A stretch of 53,076 nucleotides of DNA from Kiritimatiellia bacterium (lineage in GTDB: Bacteria > Verrucomicrobiota > Kiritimatiellia > RFP12 > UBA1067): the NCBI GenBank assembly GCA_017406465.1, contig JAFQYM010000006.1, forward strand, positions 1 through 53,076, given 5' to 3'. The translations under genes were made by a program, and so were the position numbers. The notes below the pieces were generated by a model. The model did not search any database. It worked only from the letters and a program-made list of their open reading frames with translations, and was not told the origin of the DNA. Below, piece by piece: positions 16,906 to 25,683 of the stretch. Each line of letters opens with the position of its first letter. Positions within the stretch are counted from its first letter, which is position 1.

Positions 16906-18951
16906 TTATTTGATGATAATGATCGCACCTCTTGGCGAGGGATCGAGCACGCCATCGTTCTTGCCGAGAAGCGAAGTGAACAGCGTTTCGCCCTTAAAAG
17001 CGATGTCGGAAACCGCGTTCCCCACCGCCGCAAGCGGGAATGTCCTCGCGCCATCCGCCGTCTTGAGCGCGTATCTGCCTCCATCCGCGATAACTGCGAC
17101 CGAAAATCTATTCACGCCATAGTCGAACGTGAAGCGAAACGTCCATTCGCCGCCATCAACTGGCGTGACATTCGGGTTGGAGACGCTTATCCAAGACAAC
17201 TCTCCGTCCACAACTTTACACTCTGCACTTTCAACTTTACACTCTCTCCGCGCCCACACCTGAAAGCAACCGTTCGCGCCAAGACGGATCGCCGCCTGTG
17301 TGCCGGCGTCCACCGGGTCTTCGCCATCCGACTCGAAAAGCGTGGCCTTGACATCCACGGCAACGACATTGCCGGTTGAAGTCGCGTAGGGCGTGAAGGT
17401 GTTCTCGCCGAGAAGGAGCGCCCGTCCGTCCACTTCGTAGTCGATGCCGTCCGACCATTTCCCGGTCAGCTCCGTCGTATCCGACTTCTCGTTGACCCAC
17501 CCGAAATGTTCATCGTAGGCAGACGAGAAAGCGGCGGCGTAGAGGGAGATTTCCTCCGCGCTGAGCGCCCGGTGGAAAAGCCGCACGTCCTGATAGCGGA
17601 AGCCGTCTGCTGGCTGCACCGCCCGCCAATTCGAAGTCTTGTAAAGCGGCGAGGAAATGTTGATGCCGTCGGCAATGTCGCCGATTGCGAAAGCTCCCGA
17701 AAAGGAAACCCCCTGGACATCTATCTCGCAGGCGGGAGACATCCCGCCATCGACGTAAACGGAAACGACATCTCCGCTTCTGACCGCGACGATGGAGTGG
17801 TATTGCGACGGCGCGGCGCTGACCCTGTTCGCGGACGCAAGCGACAGCGAACTCTGCTTGCCGGATGTCAACGCCGCGCAGATTTCGTTCTTCGATACGG
17901 CGAGCGCGAACACCTGCGAATAATAACTGCTGCCGATGGAGAACACGACGTTAGTTGTATCGCCGCTCGCAAGAAATCTGCCGCGAAGCGCGATTGTCCA
18001 GTCGTCAGACTCGAAATCGTCCTGCAACTCGCCGCCGTACCAACTGCTTGACGGCAGTTCAAGTTCATCCGAGCCGGGCTTGAAGCTAGCGTGTTCCAAG
18101 CCCAGCCACGTCACGGTTTCGTCTTTTGGCCATTCCCTGCGAATGCCCTCCGTCGTTCCGTCCCAAGTCCACTGGAAAAGCGGATCCGCGAATGTCGGCT
18201 TCGCCGCCCAGTCGTCGAGAAGCTCGTCGTATGTCCTGCCGACGAGCGCGGGCCAGATTTTGTTGATCTTCTGACTTGAACTTACGGTGTTGGTGGCGCA
18301 CCAGAGACACATATTGCTAACTATGCCTGTGCCGTATGTCGTCGCGAGGTAGTCGATAAATTCGCAACCGTCGCCGTATTCGGTCAGAGTGCGGCCCTTG
18401 CAGTAGAAATGTTCGTAGCGACGATCATCGCGGTAGTGGTCCGGCTCGTAGTTGTACCACCGAATCCAGTCCGCTATGCCCTCGGTCAGATGGTTGGTTG
18501 ATGTCGTTCCATCCGTCCCGTATACGACAATGATATTCTCAAGGTTGACCGTCTTGCCGAGATACTGGCCGACGGCATACTGGACGGCATGGGTCAGCTC
18601 GTGGGCAATGCATCCCCTGACATCGCGCGCATCGTTGGCCGCGACGCGTCCCACCGCCCAGTCGTTGCCGATCGTGATGCGGTTGTCGCCGGTTCCGGCG
18701 AGCCCATCCTTTTCAAGCGTGATGTAGAAGTCCATCTGGCGTGCGGGCTCCGCCGATCCGCACATAAAGGTGGATATCTTCTCAGCCCATTCAGTCATGC
18801 CGTCGAGGAATCCCTGCTCGTTCCACCACGCTACCCATTCCTGGTGCTGTTCGAGCGTCGCCTCCGAAAACACGACTGCCGCGTTGGCGCGAGGCGCAAG
18901 CGCCGCCAGCGCAAGAATCGCACCGGCCATTGTTGTAAATCTTGCCTTCAT
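16906..18951 (-). CDS. Secreted zinc metalloprotease (basic secretory protein-like) with LamG domain
   Basis: The 681-residue protein has a signal peptide, then a peptidase domain with HELTHAVQYAVGQ (HExxH) and TEGIADWIRWY, the pair typical of the plant basic secretory protein family. A LamG/concanavalin-like domain covers about residues 280-450, and a C-terminal module of about 200 residues is shared with the nuclease-like protein at 31095. The protein ends AIIIIK, a hydrophobic tail like those of the other surface proteins here. ATG 18951 follows GAAGGAC. An in-frame AT-rich repeat (17211-17247) adds ECKVESAECKV inside the C-terminal module. It is second in the operon headed by the surface protein at 19091. 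Confidence 0.8.
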   Translation of the reverse strand: MKARFTTMAGAILALAALAPRANAAVVFSEATLEQHQEWVAWWNEQGFLDGMTEWAEKISTFMCGSAEPARQMDFYITLEKDGLAGTGDNRITIGNDWAVGRVAANDARDVRGCIAHELTHAVQYAVGQYLGKTVNLENIIVVYGTDGTTSTNHLTEGIADWIRWYNYEPDHYRDDRRYEHFYCKGRTLTEYGDGCEFIDYLATTYGTGIVSNMCLWCATNTVSSSQKINKIWPALVGRTYDELLDDWAAKPTFADPLFQWTWDGTTEGIRREWPKDETVTWLGLEHASFKPGSDELELPSSSWYGGELQDDFESDDWTIALRGRFLASGDTTNVVFSIGSSYYSQVFALAVSKNEICAALTSGKQSSLSLASANRVSAAPSQYHSIVAVRSGDVVSVYVDGGMSPACEIDVQGVSFSGAFAIGDIADGINISSPLYKTSNWRAVQPADGFRYQDVRLFHRALSAEEISLYAAAFSSAYDEHFGWVNEKSDTTELTGKWSDGIDYEVDGRALLLGENTFTPYATSTGNVVAVDVKATLFESDGEDPVDAGTQAAIRLGANGCFQVWARRECKVESAECKVVDGELSWISVSNPNVTPVDGGEWTFRFTFDYGVNRFSVAVIADGGRYALKTADGARTFPLAAVGNAVSDIAFKGETLFTSLLGKNDGVLDPSPRGAIIIIK
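17211..17247. repeat. In-frame single arm of the AAAGTT-type repeat
   Basis: CAACTTTACACTCTGCACTTTCAACTTTACACTC on the plus strand lies inside the metalloprotease gene and is read in frame. The homologous module at 31095 has other repeats at the corresponding region instead. Confidence 0.6.
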
Positions 18952-19004
18952 GACATGTCCTTCACCTTGATTGAAACGGCGGCTCAGAAACCGTGGTTTC
19001 ATTT

Positions 19005-19063
19005 TGGCCGTGTAGAAGTGTAGATGGGTAGAGTCTCTACACTTCTCCACCTCTTCACGGCTA
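19005..19063. repeat. Hairpin of GTGTAGAAGTGTAGA units
   Basis: GCCGTGTAGAAGTGTAGA faces TCTACACTTCTCCACCTC then TTCACGGC. It fills the spacer between the surface protein and the metalloprotease genes; relatives lie at 29311 and 43645. Confidence 0.7.
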
Positions 19064-19090
19064 TTCATCAACTTCCCAAGGATTGTCCAT

Positions 19091-22000
19091 TTATTTGAAA
19101 ATAATGACCGTTCCCATTGGCTTCACGTCAAGGACGATGTTACCGGCGTTGACAGAGAGGCGATTTTGCTTCGCCCAGCGAGATGCGTCGCCAACTGCGT
19201 AAAGCGTCGGGGTAGTCATGCCGTCGAATCCGCCGCTCGTCGTGAGAAGTTTCTCGCCGCCGGACGGCCAATCGCAATCGCTGGAAATCTTCACGGTCAC
19301 CGCGCCCTCCACTGTCGGCGTCGCGGCGTTCGCGAGAGCGAGGCTGGGGGCCGTCTTGCGATCGGTGAAGTTGAAACTGAGAATCGCGCCGTCAGCGAGG
19401 GTCAAGCCGCCGGCCGTCGCCGTACCCGCCCCGGCCACCTTGAGCGTACCACCCGAGGCGACGGAAACGGTGTTGGTCCCGGTGTTCGAATCTGCCTCAA
19501 GCGAGAGCGTCGCACCGCTCGCAACCGCCCATGGATTGTCCCTGTTGGCTCCGAACAATCCGGAGACGCCGGTTGCGCTGTCGTAATCCGCCACGATTTC
19601 GCCCGCGCCGGCAATCGTAATGGTGCCGACGCCATATATGCCACCACCCGTTCCGATAGTAACCGTGCGCCCGGAGCCCGCCTCGATTGTGAGGCAATCC
19701 GCGCTTGCGGCAGTACCGGCGACAATTCGCGCGGCAATCATAAAGTCCGCCGCCGCGACGATTTTCACGGACGCGCCGGATGTGCTAGACACCCAGTACG
19801 ACTTTCCGTTGATTCCGTCTTCGCCGATTTCCCATGTCGGACAATATCCGTTGTAATTGCGGCTGAGGTTGAAACGCGGCGCCAGCGATGCGGCCTGCTC
19901 GGAGTTGTCATACAGCCCCTTGGCTGCAATCGTCCCTGCGCAAACAGTTTCAACGGTCGGAATCAGATAACCGTTGCTCCCGGACGTCCCGAGGGTGATG
20001 TCGCCCGTGACTACCAGCCGGCCGCCCTCGGCGATGCTGTGGCAGATGTATTGATTGTCAGTGCCGGTGAACGACAAATCGCCGTCGATTGTCACCGAGG
20101 AATCTTCGCCGACAGCAACCTTAGTCAAGTCGGTAAAAGATGCCGCCGCGAAAGCGTTCGTGAATGTGATGACGCCCTCGCCCATCGTCACCTCGCCGTA
20201 TGTCCTTGCGGCATTCGCATTGACGGTCAGAGCCGACGAGATCGCCGAAAAATCGACTGCCGCCCCCGCCGCCGGGACGCTCAATCCCGCCCAGTTCGCG
20301 CCATCGGACAGGGAAAGGCCGTCGCCAAGTCCCGTCCAGGCGTTGGGATCGACATCGCCGACCGTCAGCACCAAAGTGTCGCCGGAAACGCTCCAGCCGC
20401 AGGAAAGCCCGCCGGTGGACGGCGTGAACTTCGCGCCGTCGGCCGCCGTCAGGCCAGATGCCGCGCAGATGCGATAGACGCCCGTGGCGAACGCCCCGCC
20501 GTCCATCGTGAGCGCAACCGTGCCTTCCTCAGGGAAGACGAACGACGCGACGGAAACGGGGACGGCACCGCTGTAGTCGGCAATGTCGAGCATCGTGCCG
20601 GTTCCGAACGCCACCGGCCCCGCGAACACGATGCCGCCCGAAACGGAAAGCGTCGTGCCGCTTGAAACGGTCGTCGTCCCCGCATACGACTGGTCGGCGG
20701 AGAGAGTCGTCGTGCCGGTGCCAGTAAACGTCATCCCGCCCGCGCCGGTCATTATGACGGGTATCGTGATGTTCTTTCCGTCATTGTCGATCGTGCCGCC
20801 GTTGGCGGAAACAGTCGTCGTCAGTTTCTCGTTCGCCGCAATAAGCGTTCCAGCCGCACCGGCTTTCAGCGTTCCGCCGTCGAAGTTCACCGCCGCCGTG
20901 GCAGTTGCGCCTGTCATCTTGACCAATATCTGTTGCGCCGTCAACATACCGCCAGTGCGGAGATTCAATACTCCCTCGCCACCGGCGCTGTCGTATATTC
21001 TGCCGAACGTAACGTTTTTGGCGACTTCGACCGCGCCGCCATCGACGATGTCGACGACGCCCTTTGCATCCGCCGCGCCGGATATTGTGAGGCAATGCTT
21101 GACGACAAGCGATGCGCTGTTCGTGACAATCAACGTTCCGTCGGTTGTATACCCGACTTCAAAACGGGCGTTTGCAGTCGTCGAAGATGAGGTGTAACTG
21201 TTGGTGACCGCGCCGCCGCTGAGAATCATGGTCGAATCCGCCGCGCCCCAGCCGATTGCCTGGAAGTCGGCACATGTCAGCGAGCCGCCGTTGTGGATGA
21301 ATGCCATATTGGCACCCGAGCCGGTATTCACCCCGCCGATGCCGAAATATTTGCCCGAAGGCACGCTCCAGTCTCCGGCAGCCTTGACCACCGTCGATGT
21401 GCCATTCGCGGCAATACCGAAATCACAATTGCCGGCGAACGCCGGCGCCGCGCCGCCTTCGAAGCGGAGCGTGACGGGCTTGGCCGCATCCGTACCGAGC
21501 GTGGAACTGGACATCGACAAAGTCGTGCCGCTCCCCGTCATTACGAGCGTTCCTTCCGCAAGCGTCGTCGCGGCGGTGCGGGACGAGCCAAGCGTGAGCG
21601 TCCCCGCGCCGGTCTTTTCGAGCGCGCCGTCGGTCGGGGCGTTGATGGTCGCCGAGACGCCTGAAGCGACGGAGACGGTGGGGGCGGTGAGCGTGCCACC
21701 GCCCGCCGCGATTGTCGCATCGGCGTTGAACACAAGCGATGCCGCCTCCGTATCCGCAGCGAGCGTTGCCGTGGCGTTGGCGGTATTGAAAATGGCATTG
21801 TTGTAGTCGTACCAATCGGACGCCGCGCTGTCGTAGAGCCATACGCCGGTATCGTCCCAGTTTGCGGCGGCGCCGCCGTTCCAGGTGAAGTCCTGTCCGG
21901 TCAGAGCGGCAAGAGTGAACGTAAAGGAGTCGGTCGCAGTATCGTATGCCTGCAACCGGGAAAGTTCGTTGACGCCCGTTGCGGAGAGAGTGCCTGTGAA

Positions 22001-22981
22001 TGCGGGCAGGTCGCCCGCGCCGAGATAGACGGTGCCGTATGTCAAGGCGGTGTCGGCATTGATCGGAGCATTGGGGACGGCGATGGTGAAATCGAGGTCG
22101 TCGCCCTCGACGGGCGCGACGCCGCCTTCCCAGTTGTCGCCGTTGGAGATCAGGTTGTCTGCGCCCGCGCCCGTCCACTTCTTGCCGGCACGATCCGTTC
22201 CCCATTCGGCGGAGGTGAAATCGCCGGGGCTGTTCGTGCCCTTGACATAGAACTTCCGCGTCACAGTATCGTAGAGTCCTACAACGGAATCGCTGCCACG
22301 CTTTGCGGGCACGATATTGTGCGTCAGATTTGTCTGGGAATCATATATCTGGAAATCGTAAAGGTAGTAAGAGCCGCGGTTCGCGACATAATTTGCGGCT
22401 ATTGTAGAGCTGATAACGCGACTACCTGTAGATGAAGAGCCCTGTGAATTGCTCGCAAAAATCATCGTATTTTCGGCTGGGGGTGTAGCGGTTCCGAATG
22501 CCGTAGCATTCTGTTCAACGCCATTGACATAAAACTTACCGATATTGTAATTGACCTCGACCGTGCAATCGCTTGTCCCTATGATAGTAGAACCTTGTGT
22601 ATTGTTGCTATTGTTTTGAACCAGAACAAACCCCGACGAGGTATCAAAATAAGCGCCAAATTTAGATGTATTTGAACTACTACCGGCTCTGTTGCACCAT
22701 AGGAACTGGGTCCAAGATGTTGTGTCCAATTTGAAGCGCATCTGCAATATGTCGGTGGAATTCGGCTTGAAATCAAGGACGAACCATCCGCCGCCGGCCG
22801 CATTGGCAGTCGCCGTTCCCTTGATGTACTTGAGTGCGGTGTATTCGACATTGTTCGCATCGGTCCAGTCCGCGGCGAACGATGGCATGGCCGCGCATAT
22901 CGCAACAGTGAAAATAGCAACAAGGAGATAATTAAGGGTTTTGCCCCCCCCCCTGCAAATATGTGCGACTATCGTCTTCAT
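19091..22981 (-). CDS. Large surface protein with autotransporter-type beta-strand repeats
   Basis: The 1296-residue protein has a signal peptide (LLVAIFTVAICAAMPSFAAD) and LamG-like sequence to about residue 260. It continues with many autotransporter-associated strand units (GAGTLTLGSSRTAATTLAEG, TGAGGMTFTGTGTTTLSAD) forming a beta-helix, and a tail NAGNIVLDVKPMGTVIIFK. No beta-barrel translocator is visible, so the conserved tail may serve as export or anchoring signal. ATG 22981 follows AGGAG. Codons 9-13 contain a run of ten G, a candidate phase-variation tract. It heads an operon with a metalloprotease, an esterase and a tricorn-like protease, under a TTGGCGGAA-type operator. The role is probably adhesion to polysaccharide or mucus; inferred. 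Confidence 0.85.
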   Translation of the reverse strand: MKTIVAHICRGGGKTLNYLLVAIFTVAICAAMPSFAADWTDANNVEYTALKYIKGTATANAAGGGWFVLDFKPNSTDILQMRFKLDTTSWTQFLWCNRAGSSSNTSKFGAYFDTSSGFVLVQNNSNNTQGSTIIGTSDCTVEVNYNIGKFYVNGVEQNATAFGTATPPAENTMIFASNSQGSSSTGSRVISSTIAANYVANRGSYYLYDFQIYDSQTNLTHNIVPAKRGSDSVVGLYDTVTRKFYVKGTNSPGDFTSAEWGTDRAGKKWTGAGADNLISNGDNWEGGVAPVEGDDLDFTIAVPNAPINADTALTYGTVYLGAGDLPAFTGTLSATGVNELSRLQAYDTATDSFTFTLAALTGQDFTWNGGAAANWDDTGVWLYDSAASDWYDYNNAIFNTANATATLAADTEAASLVFNADATIAAGGGTLTAPTVSVASGVSATINAPTDGALEKTGAGTLTLGSSRTAATTLAEGTLVMTGSGTTLSMSSSTLGTDAAKPVTLRFEGGAAPAFAGNCDFGIAANGTSTVVKAAGDWSVPSGKYFGIGGVNTGSGANMAFIHNGGSLTCADFQAIGWGAADSTMILSGGAVTNSYTSSSTTANARFEVGYTTDGTLIVTNSASLVVKHCLTISGAADAKGVVDIVDGGAVEVAKNVTFGRIYDSAGGEGVLNLRTGGMLTAQQILVKMTGATATAAVNFDGGTLKAGAAGTLIAANEKLTTTVSANGGTIDNDGKNITIPVIMTGAGGMTFTGTGTTTLSADQSYAGTTTVSSGTTLSVSGGIVFAGPVAFGTGTMLDIADYSGAVPVSVASFVFPEEGTVALTMDGGAFATGVYRICAASGLTAADGAKFTPSTGGLSCGWSVSGDTLVLTVGDVDPNAWTGLGDGLSLSDGANWAGLSVPAAGAAVDFSAISSALTVNANAARTYGEVTMGEGVITFTNAFAAASFTDLTKVAVGEDSSVTIDGDLSFTGTDNQYICHSIAEGGRLVVTGDITLGTSGSNGYLIPTVETVCAGTIAAKGLYDNSEQAASLAPRFNLSRNYNGYCPTWEIGEDGINGKSYWVSSTSGASVKIVAAADFMIAARIVAGTAASADCLTIEAGSGRTVTIGTGGGIYGVGTITIAGAGEIVADYDSATGVSGLFGANRDNPWAVASGATLSLEADSNTGTNTVSVASGGTLKVAGAGTATAGGLTLADGAILSFNFTDRKTAPSLALANAATPTVEGAVTVKISSDCDWPSGGEKLLTTSGGFDGMTTPTLYAVGDASRWAKQNRLSVNAGNIVLDVKPMGTVIIFK
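22944..22953 (-). repeat. Poly-G tract (10) near the start of the surface-protein gene
   Basis: Ten consecutive G on the coding strand encode Gly residues at about codons 10-13, ahead of the hydrophobic signal core. Gain or loss of one G would terminate translation, as in contingency genes. Confidence 0.7.
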
Positions 22982-23031
22982 AGTGTATTCTCCTCTCAAT
23001 TAAGGTTTTGACTTTTCAAGTTGTCGCATAT

Positions 23032-23097
23032 AGTCTATCACCTTAATCCCACGCTGTAAATACTTTATTCACCAAAAAGACATAATCTTTCCGCCAA
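23032..23097 (-). promoter_or_regulatory. Surface-protein operon promoter with operator (site 2)
   Basis: Half-sites TTGGCGGAA (from 23097) and TTGGTGAA (from 23075); -10 TAGACT at 23032-23037 and TTTACA 17 bases upstream of it. Offsets of the half-sites to the -10 are 60 and 38. Confidence 0.7.
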
Positions 23098-23164
23098 CCC
23101 GCGCACAGGACGGCTTGGGGTAGTGGAGTTCCCCCTTTCGCATCCCTCCTGCGTGGATGACAAC

Positions 23165-24484
23165 TCACATGTCGCAAAGAGACAATGCCTTGTAGTCTAT
23201 ACGCCAGCCGAAGAACTTTCCTGTAGAACGCATGAACGCCTCTGATTTTTCTCTGAGTCTTTCGATGGAGACCCTTTCTCCGTCGCGCTTCACTTCCGCA
23301 AAAAGCGCCCGCTTCGACAATTTGTCTTCGGCCACGATGTCTATCTCGTTCTCGCCCTTTCGATCCCACCAACTGCCGATTCCGGTAAATGTGCGCTGTT
23401 CCGCCAACTTCTGCCGGAAATATCTTTCAAGCATGAGCCCTGAAAAAACCTCGTAGTCGCGTCGCAGGATTTCACGAAGCGCGTCAAACCGCTTCAATTC
23501 AATGAGATCGGCATTTCTGTGGATAAACCGAAACCAAAAGGCGAAGAAGTTGTCGCTAACGGAATAGCGGCTCGCCTTGTTCGCGCTTTTCTCGCCAAAA
23601 GGCTGCCGCCGGGCTATGAGTCCATAGTCGTTCTCAAGACGCGTCAGATAGCCACCGATCGAGCTTCCAACCAATTGCTCTATTTCGTTTCGCGTGGTTA
23701 TCCCGCGCGCAATGGCCGAAAGAACCGAGAAGTATATGCCGTATTCCTTCCCGAATTCCTGAACAAGCACAGATTTGCCCTCGTCGAAGAAGTAGGAGTG
23801 CTCTCCAAGTATGCCGTCTATCATGGAGTCCTTCGTGACAAACCCCCTGTCCATGAGTTCTTCAATATAGCGGGCGACGCCTCCTGTGAATGTCCAAAGC
23901 GCAAGCAAGTCGTCAGGAGTCCAGTCGGGATTGTGCTCGGCAAGTATATCCTTCATAACAGGCAGGGCAAACGGCTCGACCTTCATCTTCGACGTGCTTC
24001 GACCATACAATGGCTGCCCCTCGTCGAAGAATATCTTGTTCATCAGCGTATTCACGCTGCCGCATGTGATAAAGTTGATCTTCGAACGCGAATGGTATCT
24101 GTCCCAATGTTCCTGTATCTCCCCGAAGATTCCCTCGTCTATCTTCCAGAATTCCTGAAGCTCGTCAACGACAAGCATAAACGGATGTCTGCACGATTCC
24201 TCCATAAGCGCCTTGAAAAGCGCCCCGAACCTGATGCCGTCTCCATAGATTGAAATCGGCAGGACGGACTTGACCTTTTCAATAAAGTCCGCACACTGGT
24301 CGATTTCCGAACGCCGTGTCACAAGGAGATAGATATATGGCTCATCGTCCATTGCCTTCTGAATCAACTGTGTCTTTCCAACACGTCTCCGCCCTGTCAC
24401 GACAGTAAGCCGCGCAACCTTCTTTGAGAGGTCGCGTTCATTACGTAAATACGATATCTCACCTTTCCTGTCGTAAAACCGCAT
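23165..24484 (-). CDS. ATPase of the archaeal ATPase_2/DUF234 type
   Basis: The 439-residue protein has Walker A GRRRVGKT near residue 29, Walker B MLVVDELQEF, a winged-helix region (YLTRLENDYGLI), and a C-terminal DUF234-like PD-(D/E)XK-type block NEIDIVAEDK followed by FAEVKR. Its role is unknown. ATG 24484 follows AGAGGG; a longer reading would start inside the promoter. It differs in family from the ATPases at 6.0 and 39.5 kb but shares with them a repeat-bearing promoter. It is monocistronic between two operator-controlled operons. Confidence 0.85.
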   Translation of the reverse strand: MRFYDRKGEISYLRNERDLSKKVARLTVVTGRRRVGKTQLIQKAMDDEPYIYLLVTRRSEIDQCADFIEKVKSVLPISIYGDGIRFGALFKALMEESCRHPFMLVVDELQEFWKIDEGIFGEIQEHWDRYHSRSKINFITCGSVNTLMNKIFFDEGQPLYGRSTSKMKVEPFALPVMKDILAEHNPDWTPDDLLALWTFTGGVARYIEELMDRGFVTKDSMIDGILGEHSYFFDEGKSVLVQEFGKEYGIYFSVLSAIARGITTRNEIEQLVGSSIGGYLTRLENDYGLIARRQPFGEKSANKASRYSVSDNFFAFWFRFIHRNADLIELKRFDALREILRRDYEVFSGLMLERYFRQKLAEQRTFTGIGSWWDRKGENEIDIVAEDKLSKRALFAEVKRDGERVSIERLREKSEAFMRSTGKFFGWRIDYKALSLCDM

Positions 24485-24534
24485 TTTACACCCTCTTTCA
24501 CTTGCAACCGCCAGTTCCGAACTGACGGTTGCAT

Positions 24535-24587
24535 ATTGTATCATAATTTCCGTCTAATCGGCAATCATCATTTTGCCAAATTTCCGT
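24535..24587 (-). promoter_or_regulatory. ATPase promoter with 34-base-period direct repeat
   Basis: TTGCCG (24559-24564), 18 bases, TACAAT (24535-24540) on the minus strand. AATTTCCGT (plus strand) occurs at 24545 and 24579, exactly 34 bases apart. Confidence 0.5.
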
Positions 24588-24637
24588 TCGGCGTTTTGGC
24601 ACGTTTTAGTTGAGGGTCAAAAGGGTCAGTGGGTCAA

Positions 24638-24657
24638 AAGGGTCAGCTCTGACCCTT
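24638..24657 (-). terminator. Hairpin at the asparaginase stop codon
   Basis: Nine-base arms AAGGGTCAG and CTGACCCTT with a two-base loop, followed on the minus strand by TTTTGACCC. It directly follows the TGA. A short direct repeat GGGTCAAAAGGGTCAG lies just beyond (24614, 24631). It is a plausible intrinsic terminator. Confidence 0.5.
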
Positions 24658-25673
24658 CATTCTACCGGTTGCGAAAGTTCGCCGCAGACATTGCGCTCCA
24701 TCGCAGATTTGATCTCATCGCGGCAAAGCCCCTTGCTGAAGAGGTAGTAGAGCTTCGCCACGGCGGCTTCGGTCGTGAGGTCGTGTCCGCTGACCGCCCC
24801 GGCACGCTTGAGCGCATGGCTCGTCGCGTAGGTGCCGAGCGAGACAGTCCCCTGAGGGCACTGGGAGCAGACCGTCACGACCGTACCGCTGCGGACGGCC
24901 CGTTCGACAATCGGCAGCAGATTGCCGTGTGCAGACGGTATGTTCCCCGCACCAAACGTCTCCAGCACGATGCCGCGAAGGGATTCCGTCATGATCTGCT
25001 CGAAAAGCTCGAACTGGATTCCGGGGAACACCTTGATTACGCCGATTGGAACATTTTTGAGCGGCTGCAGCCGGAACGGATCCGCAGGACACGGACGCAG
25101 CAAGGTGTCTGCATAGCGGATTGCAATGCCCGCCTCGGCGAGCGGCGGATAGTTCGGCGACGCAAACGCGATCATGCCGTCCGCAGACTGCTTGATCGCC
25201 CGGTTCCCGCGCAGGAGTCGTCCGCCGAAATAGAGACACACCTCGTGCGCCCTTCCCTCGGCGGCGATGAGCATGGATGTGACGAGGTTGTCGAGTCCGT
25301 CGCTGCGCAACTCGCAGAGCGGGATCTGCGAACCCGTCAGTACAACGGGTTTCGCAAGATTCTCCAGCATGAAGGAGAGCGCGGACGCGGTATAGGCCAT
25401 CGTGTCCGTTCCGTGCATGACGACGAAACCGTCATACCGCGCGTAGTTTTCCGCGATGACCGAGCCTATCTTGTTCCACTCGTCCACGGCCATGTCGGAC
25501 GAGTCAAGTATAGGCTCCATCTCAAGAAAATCCCATCCCGGCATTCCGGCGCAGTGCAGCTCGTGTATCGCGTCGAGGGCGTCGCGGAAGACGCCCGGAC
25601 GCGGGCTGTAGCCGTTCGCGGTGGGAACCATCCCTATCGTTCCACCGGTATAGACTAACAGGATTTTCTTCAC
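24657..25673 (-). CDS. L-asparaginase, type I-like
   Basis: The 338-residue cytoplasmic enzyme has both catalytic threonine motifs of the asparaginase/glutaminase family: YTGGTIG at residues 8-14 and MHGTDTMAYTASAL near residue 85; LTGSQIPL follows. It hydrolyses L-asparagine to aspartate and ammonia. The start is a GTG at 25671-25673, ten bases after the GH20-like stop, with only a weak ribosome-binding site. Placement in an operon with an oxidoreductase and an N-acetylhexosaminidase-like enzyme is odd and suggests processing of asparagine-linked sugars or simply nitrogen salvage. No signal peptide is present. Confidence 0.9.
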   Translation of the reverse strand: MKKILLVYTGGTIGMVPTANGYSPRPGVFRDALDAIHELHCAGMPGWDFLEMEPILDSSDMAVDEWNKIGSVIAENYARYDGFVVMHGTDTMAYTASALSFMLENLAKPVVLTGSQIPLCELRSDGLDNLVTSMLIAAEGRAHEVCLYFGGRLLRGNRAIKQSADGMIAFASPNYPPLAEAGIAIRYADTLLRPCPADPFRLQPLKNVPIGVIKVFPGIQFELFEQIMTESLRGIVLETFGAGNIPSAHGNLLPIVERAVRSGTVVTVCSQCPQGTVSLGTYATSHALKRAGAVSGHDLTTEAAVAKLYYLFSKGLCRDEIKSAMERNVCGELSQPVE

Positions 25674-25683
25674 GGACGCAATG

